Virus record (IMG/VR): IMGVR_UViG_3300009104_000122
Span: 1 to 24,307 of that record
Source: a virus
Reading direction: 5' to 3' (one strand)
Length of the DNA stretch: 24,307 bases
The notes under the pieces are model-generated. The model was not told the origin of the DNA, searched no databases, and saw only the letters and a list, made by a program, of their open reading frames with translations. Of this stretch, positions 22,140-24,307 are shown one piece after another. Every line of letters begins with the position of its first letter. Position 1 is the stretch's first letter. The translations under genes were made by a program, and so were the position numbers.

Positions 22140-24273
22140 TCTTAGCTTTCTTTTTTGTAGTCTGTTGGGGGCTACTTATACTTATGAAGCCAATAAAAAT
22201 CTATTTGATTTAACGGGAGAATCAGGAACTACCAGCTTAAATTCTGGTGACGACAGCTTATCTTCTGCTTTTAATTTAGATTTTACTTTTGGTTTTTATG
22301 GAGAATCTTTTACTTCGGCTAGAATGGCCACGAATGGCTGTCTTCATTTTGGTTTGGGTACAGGAAGCATAAACTACAATAATTATTGTGGTGATTACAC
22401 CCCAGATCCACTTCCCCACACCACTTATACTTTATATCCCTTTTATACTGATTTAATAAGAGATAGTGATTCTAAAATGTTAGCTAAAAACTTCACAGAT
22501 AAGGCAGTTTTTGGTTGGTATAACTTACGGGAATACAATCGTAGTGGTTCTGATAATAGTTTTGAGGTAATTCTTTGGACTAATGATACTTATGAATTTA
22601 GATATGGAGAATTAGATATTATTAAGCATGATGTGTTAATTGGGGAACAGGGTAATTCTACAGAAAATTATACTTATGTTTATTTTGATGAATGTAGCAC
22701 AGGAACTACCAATTCGAGTAATTGCGTCAGTTATGATTGGAACTCAAGTAGTAATTCTTATAATACAGCACTAGAGGATGGAGGTTCTCTTGCCAATAAC
22801 GAAGCGTGTTTAAATGATCCATTAAGCCATACTACTTGCCCCACTTATAACGATGCGCTGTTTGATTATGAGTGTGAAAGAGATTCACAACATTCTCCGT
22901 CTTGCCCTGGATATAGCTTTCAAGATTCTGTAGCTTATTTTGATTCGTCAGATATTGATTATGGCTATGAAGAAGATTATTACTTAGAAGAATTATACTT
23001 AGCTGGTAGTTGTATGGACGATCCTTCTTATTGCTACGATGATCCTTATTATGGCATGGAATTTACCGATGCCGAATGGTACGAAATAGACCTAAATGAG
23101 TTCGGTCAAGAGCAAGTAGATGATTGGTACGGAACAGAAGTAGAATTTAATAACGAAGGGTACATGGAATGGGAATCTTCCCCGTTAGAGAGTTGGGAAG
23201 AGTTAGATTATCAAATGGATTTATACGATAATTTTAATGAATTAAGTTATCATGGTGAACAACATATTGAAGTTTTTGGTGCAGAAGAACTAATAGATTT
23301 ATATACTTTTGATACAATAATTAGAGAAGGATTAATTAATGAAGAAGAGAACTATACCGATATTGCAACGCTTGAAGAACTGGATGAATGGTTTGAAGAA
23401 GAAATGCAAGAACATTTTTCCGAAGAAGAAATGGTATCCCACGAAGAGGAATTTGAAGAAGATCCCCAGGAAGAACACCAAGAGGAGATATTCGAAGAAG
23501 AAGCCGTTGAAGAGATCTACGAAGAAATAGAAGAAAGAGTAGCCGAAGAAGAGATTGAAAGAGAAGAAGTAGAGGAAAAAAAGGGTGGAATTACCTCTCA
23601 GCAATTAAATGTGGTTGCTCAGACTATATTAGTTGCCAACAATAGTGTTAATAAAGGATCTTTTTCTAACACTTCTAACTTATCCTCGCAAAGTTCCGAA
23701 CAGTCCGATAATACGAAGAAATCAACCAGTAGTAATATTAGTGGAATATCTACTAGCAGTTCTCCTAGTATTTCCGATCAAATACAAGCAGCCCAATTTC
23801 AAACTAATACAGTTTTATCTATGAATGATACGGGTGCAGCAAGTGGCGTAAACAACCCATTAACCACCCTGCCTGGGGTAAGTACCAATTTGAGTGTTTC
23901 GGATGCTGGTGTGAAGGATATACAGGTTAAAATTGATGCTGCTGTATCTGGTACGAGTAATACTTCCGAAGCAGATACTATAGCTAATCAAATTATTGCT
24001 CAAAATATAAAAGACCAACAAGAAGAACAACAATCCCTCCAAGAAGAAACGGGCAAATACGGGGATGAAACTTCTTTAATTGCTTATTTAGATTATGTGC
24101 CTGGTTTTGATGCTTACAGGAATGTTAGCATCCCTAAAGCCGATACCTGGTACGAATCAAAGACCATCTATGAAGATGTAAAAATAAAAGATAATGTTGA
24201 GGTTTTTTATTCTTTAGCATCAACAAGTTTCAATAAGTTGGATGAAATGCTAAAATCAGAACCCAGGTTATAA
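22114..24273 (+). CDS. Exported NIDO-like protein with Cys repeats and acidic stretch
   Basis: A GTG at 22114, inside the previous gene by 26 nt, opens 719 residues; it is the only start that keeps the signal peptide (MLKNFAIASLSFLFCSLLGA). Residues about 28-170 resemble NIDO-type domains: SSAFNLDFTFGFYGESF, MATNGCLHFG, YTLYPFYTDLIRD and NSFEVILWTND. Next are three copies of C-x9-C-x2-Y, with cysteine pairs at 194/204, 232/242 and 254/264, plus a shorter pair at 300/307. About 275-490 is Asp/Glu/Tyr-rich, becoming almost wholly Glu from 410. A Ser/Asn-rich linker (about 495-645) and a folded end (YLDYVPGFDAY) finish it. Exported and probably disulphide-bonded; role unknown. The family call is by eye. 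Confidence 0.7.
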   Translation: MLKNFAIASLSFLFCSLLGATYTYEANKNLFDLTGESGTTSLNSGDDSLSSAFNLDFTFGFYGESFTSARMATNGCLHFGLGTGSINYNNYCGDYTPDPLPHTTYTLYPFYTDLIRDSDSKMLAKNFTDKAVFGWYNLREYNRSGSDNSFEVILWTNDTYEFRYGELDIIKHDVLIGEQGNSTENYTYVYFDECSTGTTNSSNCVSYDWNSSSNSYNTALEDGGSLANNEACLNDPLSHTTCPTYNDALFDYECERDSQHSPSCPGYSFQDSVAYFDSSDIDYGYEEDYYLEELYLAGSCMDDPSYCYDDPYYGMEFTDAEWYEIDLNEFGQEQVDDWYGTEVEFNNEGYMEWESSPLESWEELDYQMDLYDNFNELSYHGEQHIEVFGAEELIDLYTFDTIIREGLINEEENYTDIATLEELDEWFEEEMQEHFSEEEMVSHEEEFEEDPQEEHQEEIFEEEAVEEIYEEIEERVAEEEIEREEVEEKKGGITSQQLNVVAQTILVANNSVNKGSFSNTSNLSSQSSEQSDNTKKSTSSNISGISTSSSPSISDQIQAAQFQTNTVLSMNDTGAASGVNNPLTTLPGVSTNLSVSDAGVKDIQVKIDAAVSGTSNTSEADTIANQIIAQNIKDQQEEQQSLQEETGKYGDETSLIAYLDYVPGFDAYRNVSIPKADTWYESKTIYEDVKIKDNVEVFYSLASTSFNKLDEMLKSEPRL

Positions 24274-24275
24274 CT

Positions 24276-24307
24276 ATGGAATGGTTTGAAAACAAAACAA
24301 CCCAAAT
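24276..24307 (+). CDS. Start of a further gene (5' end only)
   Basis: An ATG two bases after the previous stop opens a frame reading MEWFENKTTQ up to the window edge. Ten residues are too few for a family. The close spacing and the constant direction of genes suggest a real gene, but no separate ribosome-binding site is clear. Confidence 0.4.
   Translation, partial: MEWFENKTTQ

Noticed and set aside
23332-23604. Antisense and alternative frames in the Glu-rich region
   Set aside because: GAA/GAG-rich coding automatically creates open Phe/Leu-rich antisense and Lys-rich shifted frames; composition explains them.

Overview
The window is a 24.3 kb piece of a tailed bacteriophage genome, or of a prophage or environmental contig from one. 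It is A+T-rich, densely packed and transcribed entirely on the + strand, with many 1-4 nt stop/start overlaps. A lambda-type (GpA) large terminase, a lambda-type portal, an HK97-type protease joined to the capsid protein, a tail tube, a frameshifted tail chaperone pair and a tape measure mark it as a long non-contractile-tailed (siphovirus-like) phage. A+T richness, NIDO-like and Cys-repeat secreted proteins and an S74-tailed fibre resemble marine phages. The signal peptides suggest a Gram-negative host. No gene identifies the host, and I see no integrase, tRNA, CRISPR or IS element.

Layout. (1) 1-1653: early or accessory end, with the C-terminal part of a DNA methyltransferase, two unrecognised proteins, a DUF3310 protein and a short HTH protein not previously obvious because of its size. 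(2) 1653-4731: a GpZ-like protein, then a 195-nt non-coding stretch (2244-2438) rich in inverted repeats that may hold the packaging site, then the small and large terminase genes overlapping by 107 nt. (3) 4732-9235: head module, opening with a promoter-like motif and holding a gpW-like connector, portal, a 42-residue ORF, the protease-capsid fusion, a likely terminator and a small basic protein. (4) 9238-11022: neck and tail tube, with FII-like and U-like proteins, a small basic protein, tail tube, and tail assembly chaperones G and G-T joined by a -1 frameshift. (5) 11023-18792: tape measure, distal tail protein, a DUF2163-like protein with extra repeats, a DUF6950/NlpC-like cell-wall hydrolase and a gpJ-like tip protein with fibronectin-type repeats. 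(6) 18793-20685: the same promoter-like motif again, then a tail fibre ending in an S74 self-cleaving chaperone. (7) 20709-24307: coiled-coil and holin-like small proteins, then two exported, Cys-containing, low-complexity proteins and the start of another gene.

The terminase pair would package DNA through the portal into a capsid matured by the fused protease. The connector, FII and U proteins would join the head to a tail tube whose length is set by the tape measure, folded with G/GT. The tip complex and fibre would recognise and breach the envelope. The last cassette is the least explained part: a membrane coiled-coil protein followed by two exported proteins of unknown purpose. No gene-free stretch exceeds 300 bases; the longest is 2244-2438.
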